NCBI GenBank assembly: GCA_023014485.1
Contig: JAJOZX010007483.1
Span: 62,001-126,000, forward strand
DNA from: Bathynomus jamesi
Lineage: Eukaryota > Arthropoda > Malacostraca > Isopoda > Cirolanidae
Reading direction: 5' to 3'
DNA: 64,000 nt
The notes below the pieces were generated by a model. That model was not told the origin of the DNA and did not search any database. It was given only the letters and a program-made list of their open reading frames with translations. A program made the translations under genes and the position numbers. Below, piece after piece: positions 31,723-44,164 of the stretch (its first letter is position 1; the number at the start of each line of letters is the position of its first letter).

Positions 31723-32300
31723 GAAAATGAAAATGAAAATGAAAAGGTTTATTGGCAGACTATAGTCCATATGACAAATATTATTAATACAATGACAGTT
31801 CATATACTAAGGATAGAAATATATACAATTGATTAGAAATAATACTGCACTGTCGAAGTTAAGTGGAGCTACAGACAGACGTTTTCGTACCAAGAAGACC
31901 ATAGCTTAGAGGATAAATGGCAGGACTCATGGATAGCTTGGATGATCGGGTTGGTTGATTTTTTAATTCTTTGCATTAGACTGTTGAACACGTCTTGTTA
32001 CCTCCGGGAAGCTCAGGACATTGCGGGTAGCAAACATTTGCGAAGCTGAGCATCTCGGGGGTAATTTATGTAAGAGTCTAAAAGACCTGTTGTACAGCAA
32101 ATTTAGGGTTCTGCCAGGACCTTTTTTATAATTCACCCAGAGTTGCTGACCGTATATATTACTGCAGAAAGTACGAAAGAGTGTGTCTTTAGCTTCACTT
32201 GTACAGAAACGAAAGTTCCTTATGGTCATATTCGCTACACAGGCTTCGAGATTGTTTTCTTACATCCGAGTCATCACTCAAGGAGCTGGTAATAGTTTGA
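31723..32300 (-). mobile_element. LINE 3'-end fragment with TTTTCA-repeat tail
   Basis: Minus-strand codons at 31963-32229 read TIRNFRFCTSEAKDTLFRTF, GQQLWVNYKKG and LLYNRSFRLLHKLPPRCSAS, the C-terminal thumb region of a LINE reverse transcriptase. The same type of C-terminus occurs in the LINE at 49030-50573 (ESVKIYLFRTYCTALYTTHL). The 3' UTR ends in AATAAA followed by four TTTTCA units and then (TA)n. Severely 5'-truncated. Confidence 0.7.
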
Positions 32301-32370
32301 CCCAAATACTTAAACTCTTGTACTTCCTCAATTGCTTCACCATTCAATTTACCTCAATTACTTCACCATA

Positions 32371-32371
32371 T

Positions 32372-32426
<55 letters not shown>
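32371..32426. repeat. (CA)n and (TA)n microsatellite
   Basis: About ten CA units followed by about 17 TA units. Confidence 0.9.
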
Positions 32427-32433
<7 letters not shown>

Positions 32434-32480
32434 TTTATTCATCGGCACTGAAAGCATCAGTGCTCCGTGTTAGTCTAATC

Positions 32481-32683
32481 GGATCAAGTAAAGATAAGCA
32501 CCCCCAGCCTTCTTTAATTAGCCTTATAAGGCTAACTAACGAAAATATCACGACCTAACCTAACCAATCGTCAAGGGCGTACAGTTGACTTAACGATTGG
32601 TTAGGTTAGGTTGTGATATTTTCGTTAGTTAGCCTTATAAGGCTAATTAAAGAAGGCTGGGGGTGCTTATCTTTACTTGATCC
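32481..32683. mobile_element. 203-bp near-perfect hairpin MITE with 8-bp TSD
   Basis: The arms 32481-32571 and 32593-32683, each about 91 bp, are near-perfect inverted copies starting GGATCAAGTAAAGATAAGC, with a spacer of about 21 bp. The element is flanked by a perfect 8-bp duplication, GTCTAATC, at 32473-32480 and 32684-32691. The inner ends hold ACCTAACCTAACC. The 8-bp duplication points to hAT or P-type mobilisation; no coding capacity. Confidence 0.85.
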
Positions 32684-33004
32684 GTCTAATCAAAAGAACA
32701 TCCATATCCATATTCAATTTGCTGCAATTTTCGTTAGTTTGTATTGCAGACACCCCCAGTTATTATCAGTCCGGGTGCATGATTCATCAGGAACAAGCTG
32801 CACCGCAAGTTTCTGTTTCGTCTTTAAGGCAGCAAAAATTTACCTAATCAATCACTCACACTCATACTACCCCAGGCTTGCTCTACACAAACTGAACTAA
32901 AAACCGGAAGTATCCGCAAACGCAAACCATCCGTATGCAGGCCTGAATTTGGTTTAGAGTATATATATATATATATGGGATTGAACTCAAGTAGTATGGG
33001 CGCA

Positions 33005-33240
33005 AAATGGGAGAGTGCAATTGCAATGTTGCAGAAGGGGGGGGGTGTTGCAAAAGGAATATGGTTAATGCTACAAAGGGGGGAGTGGGTATTTCAACAA
33101 GGGGGTTATGCAACGAGGGGGTGGGGGTATCCCCAAGTTGCATGAAGGGGAGGGGGTTATGCAACAAGAGTGTAGGGGGAACCCCCCAAGTTGCATGAAG
33201 GGGGGAGCTTTGGGGGAGGTGGGACGGCGTCACCCCCCAA
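33005..33240. repeat. Strand-asymmetric G-rich minisatellite
   Basis: Degenerate tandem units of about 35-45 bp mixing G runs (up to ten Gs) with GTTGCA/TTGCAT words, such as AAGTTGCATGAAGGGG. Many G4-G9 runs lie on the plus strand. Related TTGCAACATTGCAATTGCA sequence occurs at 33675-33715 and, in reverse, at 60470-60535, so it belongs to a dispersed repeat. Confidence 0.7.
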
Positions 33241-33364
33241 AGAGGTATACCTAACCTAAGAGAGAGAAAGGAGAGAGGAGATAGAGAAAGAGCGCATGTT
33301 TCGCCTGGCTCCGTCAGACCCATGATGAGAACTTAGGGTACCAACATCTATTATATAGAAGGTC

Positions 33365-33615
33365 GGGGGTTGCCAGAGAGCACTATTTATTTTAATTATT
33401 TATATATGGAGGAGTTGCCAGATGTTTAATTTATTTATTTATATATGGAGGAGTTGCCAGATACCAATATTGAATTTGTATTTATATATATGGGGGGGTT
33501 GCTAGATAGCACTATTTATTTTACTTATTTATATATGAAGGGTTTGCCATATGTTAATTTATTTATTTATATATGGAGGGGCTGCCAGATACCACTATTT
33601 ATTTTAATTATTTAT
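33365..33615. repeat. Minisatellite with ~50-60 bp unit
   Basis: About five degenerate copies of a unit containing TATATGGAGGAGTTGCCAGAT followed by an AT-rich TTTATTTTAATTATTTAT stretch. Copies begin near 33370, 33405, 33445, 33490 and 33560. Confidence 0.75.
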
Positions 33616-33719
33616 TTATTAAAACTCGTCGTAAATCCATACCATCTGAGAAAAAAAATTAATATGAGTGGGTAGAGTGCAATTTCAATGTTGCAAATAC
33701 AATGTGTTGCAAATGGGGG

Positions 33720-33751
33720 TACACAGTAATATATATATATACTGTGTATAT

Positions 33752-33798
<47 letters not shown>
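33720..33798. repeat. Compound (TA)n microsatellite
   Basis: TA tracts separated by CTGTGTATA and AATATA, about 30 units in total. Confidence 0.9.
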
Positions 33799-33800
<2 letters not shown>

Positions 33801-33878
33801 CAAATGGGGCCTAACTAATGGTTTATAAAGATTTATATATATGGAGATTGTTTCTAGGTCTAGTCTTTCCGGGTACAA
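33799..33878 (-). pseudogene. Tiny LINE fragment
   Basis: The minus strand reads NLYKPLVRPHLEY, the thumb motif seen as LYKSLVRPHLEYAVQFW in the LINE at 10706. Fragment cut by (TA)n; too short to assign further. Confidence 0.35.
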
Positions 33879-34028
33879 CAGTTATCAAAATTTTTCAAAC
33901 AAGTAAAATGTTTTGCCAATTAAAAGAACTGAGGGGATCCTTCCGGGCAACAATATAAACTGAATGTTTAATTTGTATATATTTAATAAATATTCAAACC
34001 AGCTTATTATTTTCAACAAATTTTCACT

Positions 34029-34800
34029 TTAACCCACTAACCGCCGGACCCCTTTATGTTGGTCAGAAATATATTATTTTTATATATGTGATAGATGGAA
34101 CTCTAACTAAGGTAATAATAAACAAATAAAATAAAAATTGTTTATTGTTTAAAATACGAACTGGTACACATCTGCAACATCAGCAGGTAATGAAAAATTT
34201 ACGTTAGAAAGCAAATAGTGATATTTATTTTACAAAAACAGAACAAACAACGAAATAAATATACTAGTTATCTACGTATATAATAACATGGAAAACAAAT
34301 TTTCATAGTGACAATTATATTATTGCACAATAAAAATGCAATAGTGGCCATAAAATAAATGAAATTTAAAGAACTGGCAGCACTTACCTAAAAAGTAAGG
34401 TGTATATATGGTTTTCCACTAACGGTGCAGATCTGCACCAGAGATGTTTATGTCGTAATAATTCACTGATTTTCATGAAACTTTAGGATAACTCTGAGTA
34501 CAACCTTCCCCAGCACTCTAACCTCAACAACTGACAAGGTCGTTCAACATCTGTTAGTATAAAATAGCGCCAAAACGGAAATCAAAACAAGTGTGAAATT
34601 GTGAATAAAAGGGTAAATTTTGGATAATTACTGCTAACATCTAAAATTATTTTTCTCTAATTTTTTTCCTGTGAATATTTAGTGTACATAATGTATTTAC
34701 ATAAATTGAAAAGATATTTTCAGTAAGAAAAATATCTACCGAGTAACAATCAAATTAATTTGGTGTAGCATTTCTGCACCATCAGCGCTTAATGGGTTAT
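34029..34800. mobile_element. Short piggyBac-like non-autonomous element
   Basis: TTAA at 34029-34032 is followed by CCCACTAACCGCCGG. The right end, reverse-complemented, reads ATAA then CCCATTAAGCGCTG, so termini agree at about 11 of 15 positions and the right target copy is TTAT. Palindromes of the type GGTGCAGATCTGCACC occur at 34422-34441 and a related word near 34760, comparable to the subterminal palindromes of the piggyBac at 6875. No coding capacity. Confidence 0.5.
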
Positions 34801-34801
34801 T

Positions 34802-34804
<3 letters not shown>

Positions 34805-34860
<56 letters not shown>
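34805..34860. repeat. (TA)n microsatellite
   Basis: About 28 uninterrupted TA units. Confidence 0.95.
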
Positions 34861-34864
<4 letters not shown>

Positions 34865-35240
34865 CCTTTCCCCACGTCGCTCTCTTCCCCCAGCAACCCA
34901 GCTGAAAACTTTTTCTTCCACTTTTGGGGGGGTTTGGGTTCAGACCTTTCCAGGTCTTAAATGATTAACTTCCCCCCACCTCACCCTCCCAATCCCCATT
35001 CGACCTCCTCCACAAACATTTTAATAATGACTCGCCTGTCCACACTAACAACTTACACACCTTAATTTCTGTCATAGTTGGCGAACACTATTAAAAGGTT
35101 TGTAGTGTTAATTATATTTACCTCTCAACGCAGTTTACTGTAACATTTATTTAAGTGTGAATAAAATAAAATTTATATTAGGCATTTCAAAATGAATTTG
35201 GTTTAAACAGATGAAATGCGCCTGAGTGATCTTTTTCACT

Positions 35241-36229
<989 letters not shown>

Positions 36230-37941
36230 GCACAAGAGTAATCAAGCATATCGCTATCAGATAAATAACATTATTGCTCTTTTTGGATGACGAAGATACC
36301 GTTTAATGCGTTGTTAGCGGAGTTTCCCCAAACAAGGGTGCAGCACGTTATATAAGGAAGAACAAGAGTATGATAGAGTCAATAAAACTTGTTTAGGGAC
36401 TACATTTCTAAGTTTAAACATTATAGCAACGCTCCTTGAAATCTTTTTCGCGATATAATTTACACGATCACTCCATTGCAAATTCTTATCTAGCATTACA
36501 CCACGAAATTTTGCTATAGTACACTCCTTTATAGCGATTTCATTAACATTAAGTTCATCAAGATATACATTTCTTTTGTTAGTAAAATCATGAAATTTGT
36601 TTTACTGGTATTCAGGAAGAGTTTATTGGTGGTCAACCATTTCATTACATTGTTGAGTTCTAAATTAAATATATTCTTAGCTGAATTAACATCTTTGCAA
36701 GAAAAAGAGAGAGTTGTATCATCTGCAAACATTATGAAGTTCAGTATATCAGATGGCGTGGAATGTCATTTATATACAATAAAAATAACAGTGGACCCAG
36801 AACTGAGCCCTGTGACACACCATGTTTGACAAGCGCTTTAGTTGAACAATCCTTATTTACTGATACAAAATGATATCTATTGGACAAATAACTTTTAAAC
36901 CAATTACTGATTGCTCTCCTAAAGCCGTAACAATATAATTTATTAGTAGAATATTATGATCTATTACATCAAACACCTTACTCAAATCCATAAATACTGA
37001 TATCATTATTTCTTTGTTCTCTTTAGCGGTATTTACAATTTCCATAAGATTTAAAATAACCACTTCCGTTGTTTTATTATTACGGAAGCCATATTGATTT
37101 GGAGATAATAAATTGTAGGATTCTAAATATCGCTGCATTCTACTTTTAAAATTTTTCAAAAACTTTGCTGAACACTGATAATGAACACTCCGGTCTGTAA
37201 TTTGTTGCTAGTCTAGGATCACCCTCTTTAAAAACTGGTTGTTATACAACCCGTTTTTAGCATTGATGGAAATATTCGTTTGGAAATACTTTGATTGATA
37301 ATTTTAGCCAAAGCTACAGATACCTTAACAAGTTTCAATATATGTACAAGAATGTTATGAATGTTATCTTTTGTATTTTTAATTTACGAACAATATTCCG
37401 CACCTCAGTAGAAGTAGCTGGAACAAAAGAAAATGGATTTAGTGGGCTGGGTGGCATATATTTTAAAGGTGTCATCATTATTTAATAATTGTAAGCGAGC
37501 TTATCCGCTATTGAAATAAAATGTATATTTAAATAGTCTGCAATAGAAGTATCATCAGTTATTTCTTTATTATCAACATTTAATTTCTCTATTGAATTTT
37601 TCTTAATTTGGCTTCCGAGAAGCCTGTTTAAGGTTGTCCAAGTCTTTTTCCTGTCTCCTTTATGTTTGGAAAATTGATTGTTATAATAGCTATATTTTGC
37701 AATTTTGGTTACTTTAGTTAATTCGTTTCTGTATTGAGTATATTGTACTTTAGGAATTTTTGCTTTGTAATTGCAATTTAATTAATTTATCTCTGCTCTT
37801 TATTGAAGTGATAATTCCTGGAGTGATCCATGGATTTGCGACACTTTTGGTCGAAACTGTTTTTCTCCTTAAAGGAAAGCAAATATTAAAAATATGGAAT
37901 AAGGTGTCATAGAAGAACTGAAACATATATGATCTGGGTCA
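36230..37941 (-). mobile_element. LINE-5, RT portion, decayed
   Basis: Minus-strand RT blocks: NWLTRGI-like linker region near 37850, PNQYGFRNNKTTEVVILNLM and [16 protein letters not shown] (36857-37159), a GVSQGS-type turn near 36800, MFADDTTLSFSCKDVNSAKN with the catalytic FADD (36529-36732), and FRGVMLDKNLQWSDRVNYIA (36314-36496). Frameshifts separate every block. Its endonuclease domain lies beyond a hAT insertion, at 40427-40830. Confidence 0.75.
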
Positions 37942-37949
37942 TTCATAGG

Positions 37950-40414
37950 CAGGGTTGCCACTCAACTTTTATAAAAGGTACCAAATCAGACAGACAAAAA
38001 GCACCAGAAAATCATAAAAGGTACCAAATTAAAAAAAAAATGCATAAAATCTACTTAATTTTATTAAAAACTTGCAGTTTCCTCTTCATCCAACTCTTTT
38101 CACACGCCATTTCCTAATCATCATCTTTTTAAGTAGTTCTTCTGATGGCTGCCATAACTTGCAACTAATACCTTGCAGCAAATTCTTACTATGTAATAAT
38201 CCATTGAGTGTCTCTGTTTTAAGGAGATATCTATTCTTTGTTTTGATGTTATTAACTAGTGAGTGAGAATATTCTTTCAGCAGCAGCCGACGAATGGGGC
38301 AAAGACATTAAATCTAGCATTAATCTTGATAGAATAGGAAAACCTTTTCCTGTGAAACAGCGTACCAGTTTTTCTCAGGTTCTGTTGTATTTTCACAAGC
38401 TGGCATTTCATATAAAATCAGTTCCCTCCATTCTTTATTGATTTCTTTAAGATCATTTTCTTTATATTGGGGAATTTTACTGCAAGAGGTATGATGGAAT
38501 TGGGCCTTCCTTGACTCACATTTGAAGGATCTAACGCTTCAAGTAATTCTAAATTAGTAAACATATTAAAAGATAAAAAAACGCCTGAACATTTGTTTTG
38601 TTAAGGATACATAAAAGTTCAAAGTTTTGAGTTGTTCCAAAAAAATGCTTTCTGTTCTAGCTCCACGATATATGTCACCAGTTCACCTAAGCTAAGAGAG
38701 TTTAAAGGATTACAGGGATCGATGTTAGATATATCTGTTTTTTTTACTACCTCTCTTTTAATGAAATTACTGAAAATAGCATTGACACTACTGTTAAGAG
38801 AGCTGCGCAATTTGTGAATCCTAAATCTTTCTGCCTGAAACTTCAAATTGATCTTCTTTATAGCAGGTAAGATAAAAGCTAAAAAGGCAAAGTACATCTT
38901 TGTTACAGGGTTATGCAATGCTTGTAATATTGAAGAAGCTGAAGCTATGCCATCTTCAAGTGTTGCTGACGTGAAATACAATACAAGTGCGGGCCATTGT
39001 TCTAATAGTCTTTTCACCACCTCCTCTAATGACAAACAGCGAGTGCAACTAGGATGCAAGATCTTTCGAGGTTGAGTTTCAGTAAATTTCTGAAATTCTG
39101 CAAAGTCAGATAATCTTTTGGGGCTATTTGATATGTTGGAATAAATATTCCTAGCTAATTCTTCTATGTAATTTGGTAGCTCAGAACATGCATTTGAAGC
39201 ACATAAGTGCATTGAGTGGCATACACAGCCCTGCATGAAAAGATATGGGATTTTCTTTTTTAGTAGGGTTTGAACCCCCCCTTTCCTCCCATCATTACAC
39301 TTGCATTGCCATTTGCATATCCAATCAAATTTTCAATTGGAACATTATTTTTATCAAAAAATTTACTACTGAGCTGTAAATGCCTTGTGCTGTGCTATCT
39401 TTTATTTTTAATAAAGTTAAAAATTGATCACATGTTTTTTGAACATGTATATTGTAGAACCGAGCTAAGAGGGCAAGTTGTTTAAGAGTTGAGTTGTCAG
39501 TTGATTCGTCGATGATCAAAGAGAATTTAGTGGTCTTTAACTGTGACACAAGATTTATAAAGTAAGTATCACCCATAACATTCCGAAAAATACCTGTTGA
39601 CTTTGTCCTAACACATTTAATTTCTTTTGCAATTTTTGAATCTGGACATGCATTTGCAACAAGTCCAGGTAAATTTCATTATTGCAATTGGCAGTTTATG
39701 CTCTGCAATAAAGGCGTAGAGTTTCAATTCTGATGACGCAACTTGCTTCTCAAATAAGGGGGACACAGAAGGTTCCAAATAATTCGTCACCTTCTTACAC
39801 TGCCTTTTGAAATTCATATTTTTCAAGTGTTTTTCAGTTTTGTTACGCCTTTCAAGTAATGTAACACTATCTGCCAATTCGCAGTTGCACACAGCGCAAA
39901 ATGCTTTGTCTTTATTGTTCTTACTTCTACATACCCAGGATTTAATCTTTCTTCGTGTAACCACTTAACTTGGAATTTATGGTCATAGCAAGAATAACGT
40001 GCTTTTTTAGGAGGTTTCTCTTTACCATCATTATTATTATCTGAATCATCAGATTTATCTTCTACATTTCTTTTGCCACTCATTGTAAAAGGGTTAACTA
40101 GAAAAACACAATTTCTAAAGCTTCTAATTTAAAGATAACTCTTAACAGCACCATGAAAATTTCACTTGAACGTAGATATACACACAAAGCAGATTTCAAA
40201 AGGACTGAGTCACTGAATGTCGGCACTAGTCTAATCTATGCGAAAACGTTTTCAAACGATTTGAATCGTTTCTCATTTGACAAACCCCTAAATACTTTTT
40301 TCGTGAAATTGACTTCGTCAAATAGTTACAGATTTTTTCAATGTTGCACCAAACGTACTTGAAGGGGTTGAAAGTACCAGTTCTGGTACGTTCGTATCAA
40401 AAACTGTAACCCTG
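37950..40414 (-). mobile_element. hAT element with 8-bp TSD inserted in LINE-5
   Basis: Termini are CAGGGTTGCCACTC and (reverse-complemented) CAGGGTTACAGTTT; CAGGGTTGCCA is a classical hAT end. The 8-bp duplication TTCATAGG is perfect at 37942-37949 and 40415-40422. Length 2465 bp is near full size for a hAT. The transposase is on the minus strand and broken. The LINE-5 reading continues on both sides. Confidence 0.9.
38100..40083 (-). pseudogene. hAT transposase, broken
   Basis: From 40083: MSGKRNVEDKSDDSD acidic start, then a zinc-finger-like region SWVCRSKNNKDKAFCAVCNC with the KTEKHLK spacing of a BED-type finger (39617-39964), the first RNase-H strand SLIIDESTDNSTLKQLALLA with its aspartate (39325-39576), CVCHSMHLCASNACSELP (39236) and LGELVTYIVELEQKAFFWNN (38619). 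hATC dimerisation remnants may follow to 38100. Frameshifts near 39960, 39600 and 39300 and others make it non-functional. Confidence 0.8.
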
Positions 40415-40426
40415 TTCATAGGTTCG

Positions 40427-40830
40427 AGTCAAATCGAATATTTTCTACAGCCCCCAATAAATTTTCTTTTGTTAATCTCTGAGAATATTCTGTAATCATT
40501 AGTTGTTTTAACCTGAACAATGTTGCATATAGCTTAAGTAGGAAAATGATCACTGATGTTTGCGGTTATAATTCCAGAATTTATGATAACATTGCTATTT
40601 ACAATTATATTATCAATCGAGGGGGTTTGGTAATAGTGTGACTAAGATAGAAAGAATTCATTAAGTTTAAAAATTTATGAGACATTGCTTCAGATTGCAA
40701 ATTGATGTCGAAGTCACCCGCAACTATGGCATTCGATTTATAGAACATGCATAATATTTTATCTAAGTGAATTAAAAGCTATTGTTATTATTATTATTAG
40801 GTAGGCTATACATACATAAACTGAAAATCT
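40427..40830 (-). pseudogene. LINE-5 endonuclease fragment (unit 1)
   Basis: Minus strand: LDKILCMFYKSNAIVAGDFD, then DNIIVNSNVIINSGIITANI and SDHFP. GDFD and SDH are the characteristic blocks of APE-type LINE endonucleases, which nick the target DNA. One frameshift lies near 40622. It continues the LINE-5 RT at 36230-37941, from which the hAT element at 37950 separates it. Confidence 0.7.
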
Positions 40831-41191
40831 ACATAATTTCAAATGAAAGGTAAAGTTGCAGCAATAAAAAGTTTGCCGAGAAATAAATAAATATATATTT
40901 CTATATATAATATCAAAATAAGCCAAATTCACTCTTTATTTTAGTTTGAAAAATGTACACTATTTTTATTAAAAACAAAAGGTGCAAAAGTTACTAATTT
41001 GTAAACTTTTGGCTTTAAATGCTATTTGTTTTTGACGAAACTTTTTCTGGAGTTGTACAACGCCGATTAAAATTCTTAAAAACTAGCATACTTTTTGCGA
41101 AAAAATACATTTTTGACTACTCTAAAAGAATGTAAATGTACACAATTGGAATTACTCAAGTAGTTTACTTTAGCGATAATAATTTCCAATA

Positions 41192-42465
41192 CGGGGCTCC
41201 AATAAACCTTAGCCCCCCCCCCCCCCGCCCATGGCCTAAACCATTAGAGTTACAGTAAAACTAAACATACTTTACAAAAGAGAATTTAATCCTGCATTTA
41301 ATGAGAAACAATTAAAACTTGGTGTTCCCGCCATTGGCTTCCAAGACAGCCTGAATTCGCTTTGGGTAGCTTGCCAAAAGAGACATTCAACCTTGTCCTT
41401 TATAACTGATCTAATGTGTTCACAGACGTTCAGGTCAGGAGCATTTCCTGGCCATTCTTCATTTCCAAAGAAATCGATTTCATGGTTCCGCAACAACTGT
41501 TGAGTGGCTAATGCCTTAAAGCAGGGGGCCTTATCGTGCAGAAGTGTGACCTGATCGACATCCATAACATTGTTTGGGTTTCTTAGAAAATGAATGACAT
41601 GCTGAGATAGAATAATATCACGAAAATACTGTCCATCCCAACTCTGACCATTTGGCTTCAGCACCCACATGAGCTTCTTTGCAGTGAACAAAACAAACAC
41701 ACTAACACAGTCTGGACTTTTTAATAATTCGCGATAATGTTCATTGTCATCGATTTCATTTGGTGTTGTGGCCCACACTCGATCATTTTGGTAGTTAGGC
41801 CGACGTGTTACGTAAACAAAAAATTCATCGGAGACAGCTAAATGCATGAAATCATCCACATCTCAATCTTCAAGATAATGGGCAAACCACATTCTGTCAT
41901 CAATGTTAAGTTGAGTTTTTCTTGGCTTTGGAAGTTCATGCTAAGGCTTTAAACCTTGCCTATGACGGTACAGTCGAATGATCTCACCACTAACGATCTT
42001 TCCTCTCAACATTTCGATCTCTCTAGAAAGTTTAGCACAGCTGTTTTTCCGCTTACGCGTACCGCTTTCAATGATGTCCTTTGTTTCCTGAGAGAGTGGC
42101 AAATTTGGGCGCCCAGATTTGGTTGTATCCATTTCACATTCATCCAAAGTTTTATTCCAATTTCTTTTGACGAAGTCCTCACTTCTTCGCAACTTTTTGG
42201 CAACCCATGAACGTGTTATAAAGGTGGCTCCAGCATCACGAGCTTCCCGAAATGTTATTGCTCCTATGCGATCTATCATCACACGTTGCCTCTCCGAATC
42301 ACCATTAATTGAGAAACCATTATATTATCACTTTATCAGCTAGAGTAATTTTAATACCTGCAATAAATAAAGAATTTTATATATTTTTATAATCACTAAA
42401 AACTATTTCAATATAAATAAACATGTAAGCTGCAAATAGGGGGGCTAAGGTTTTTTGGAACCCCT
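41192..42465 (-). mobile_element. DD37E mariner-like element (unit 1)
   Basis: Terminal inverted repeats of about 26 bp: left CGGGGCTCCAATAAACCTTA, right (reverse-complemented) AGGGGTTCCAAAAAACCTTA, each followed by a C-rich run, and flanked by TA (41190-41191 and 42466-42467). 1274 bp. The transposase is on the minus strand. Confidence 0.9.
41272..42282 (-). pseudogene. DD37E transposase (unit 1), two in-frame stops
   Basis: N-terminal part (from 42282) has helix-turn-helix text ATFITRSWVAKKLRRSEDFV and KSGRPNLPLSQETKD, ending in QGLKP and a TAG. The catalytic part follows in the same frame: SDEFFVYVTRRPNYQNDRVW (first D), LLHDKAPCFKALATQQLL (second D), GNAPDLNVCEHIRSVIKDKV (E). Thirty-seven residues separate the second D from the E, the DD37E spacing. 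A second stop near 41862 replaces a tryptophan in LEDWDVDDF, and one base missing near 42314 detaches the start codon. Confidence 0.85.
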
Positions 42466-42556
42466 TACATTTATAAGCTTCATGCAATGGAGTCCAATAG
42501 GTAGTGAAAAAAGTGGAATATTTTAAATGTCACAAAAATAAAGGAAAATAAATCAT

Positions 42557-43004
42557 TCTAAAGATTGCAATCTATTAAATACTTTCCACGATGTTCAGGA
42601 TTTAATACAGGGTTTAAACTAGATTCAGTTTCTTCAATTCGTCTCTGAAATCTTAATCTGTCCCCAGCACACTCTTCCCAAGGACCCCTTCTACAGCAAT
42701 CAACAACGGGGTAAGTTCGATCATTATCACAGAATTTAACTTTTGGTGGCGTACTTAAAATTCAATCTTTTTCAATTTCATCATTCCACCTTTGGTTCAC
42801 GATTTTTAACTCTTCTTCATTTTTGTCAACGCTATTTCTATCATCACTTCCAAAGTTACTTTCATCATTGCAAACAATGTTATGATTACTCTCAGAATTT
42901 TTGAGACAGCTTTTTCCTTGTGCTGACAATGAACTGGATTTAACTGATAAAGGTACATTACACTGTTCCGAAACTTCTGAATTATTCATATTTGACGGAT
43001 ACAC
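42557..43004 (-). pseudogene. Unidentified coding fragment (unit 1)
   Basis: Minus strand, one frame with a single TGA: MYPSNMNNSEVSEQCNVPLS to WNDEIEKD, stop, then PPKVKFCDNDRTYPVVDCCR and PWEECAGDRLRFQRRIEE up to LNPEHRGKYLIDC. The composition and absence of repeats look like a real protein. I do not recognise it. A related segment (KVSEQCDMPS) lies beyond the plus-strand LINE at 50580-50819, implying a once longer gene or tandem paralogues. Confidence 0.5.
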
Positions 43005-43039
43005 GAGAGATTATACAACTATCAGATAAATCGGTACAT

Positions 43040-43397
43040 GAAGCAGTTGACGTTAAATCTGGCTGTTCATAGGAAGAAGGTTATCAGTGGAGTTTTCTTG
43101 CAATATCTTTGTACTAGATTTAACTTGTTGCCAATTGTTAAAAATAAGAGTGCTAGTATCTGCGATAAGAATAATTATAGGCCAATAGCACTTGCCAGTA
43201 TACTTTCTAAGGTGTTAGAATATGTCATTTATAATAGGATAAGTACATACTTGCAGACTTATGACAATCAGTTTGGCTTTAAAGTGAAACATGGTACTGA
43301 CATGTGCATTTATATGCTAAAGGAAGCCGTCCTAAAGTAAAAGATATCAAGTAGCAATGTATATTCTTGTTTTATGGATGCATCAAAAGTAATTGAT
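43040..43397 (+). pseudogene. LINE-6 RT start (unit 1), cut at the unit end
   Basis: Plus strand reads LQYLCTRFNLLPIVKNKSAS, NYRPIALASILSKVLEYVIY and FMDASKVID, the finger and palm start of a non-LTR reverse transcriptase, then stops abruptly at the triplication junction at 43397. One stop codon (TAA, near 43338) is specific to this unit. Confidence 0.75.
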
Positions 43398-43401
43398 CAA
43401 A

Positions 43402-43800
43402 AGTCAAATCGAATATTTTCTACAGCCCCCAATAAATTTTCTTTTGTTAATCTCTGAGAATATTCTGTAATCATTAGTTGTTTTAACCTGAACAATGTTG
43501 CATATAGCTTAAGTAGGAAAATGATCACTGATGTTTGCGGTTATAATTCCAGAATTTATGATAACATTGCTATTTACAATTATATTATCAATCGAGGGGT
43601 TTGGTAATAGTGTGACTAAGATAGAAAGAATTCATTAAGTTTAAAAATTTATGAGACATTGCTTCAGATTGCAAATTGATGTCGAAGTCACCCGCAACTA
43701 TGGCATTCGATTTATAGAACATGCATAATATTTTATCTAAGTGAATTAAAAGCTATTGTTATTATTATTATTAGGTAGGCTATACATACATAAACTGGAA
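43402..43800 (-). pseudogene. LINE-5 endonuclease fragment (unit 2)
   Basis: Duplicate of 40427-40830 with the same GDFD and SDH blocks and one extra base lost in the G run near 43597. Confidence 0.7.
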
Positions 43801-44164
43801 ATCTACATAATTTCAATGAAAGGTAAAGTTGCAGCAATAAAAAGTTTGCCGAGAAATAAATAAATATATATTTCTATATATAATATCAAAATAGCCAAAT
43901 TCACTCTTTATTTTAGTTTGAAAATGTACACTATTTTTATTAAAAACAAAAGGTGCAAAAGTTACTAATTTGTAAACTTTTGGCTTTAAATGCTATTTGT
44001 TTTTGACGAAACTTTTTCTGGAGTTGTACAACGCCGATTAAAATTCTTAAAAACTAGCATACTTTTTGCGAAAACATACATTTTTGACTACTCTAAAAGA
44101 ATGTAAATGTACACAATTGGAATTACTCAAGTAGTTTACTTAGTAGCGATAATAATTTCCAATA

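Larger units (their letters stand above)
40427..43397. repeat. Tandem triplication, unit 1
   Basis: First of three direct copies of a ~2975-bp segment. The unit starts AGTCAAATCGAATATT (within the LINE-5 endonuclease) and ends GTAATTGAT (within a plus-strand LINE RT). The left flank of unit 1 is hAT target sequence plus TTCG. Units 1 and 2 are followed by a 4-base filler CAAA before the next unit. Units 1 and 2 share a stop codon in the transposase that unit 3 lacks. Confidence 0.9.

Noticed and set aside
41956..42343. Plus-strand open frames opposite the DD37E transposase, present in all three units
   Set aside because: They are antisense shadows of the transposase, whose catalytic motifs are clear on the minus strand.
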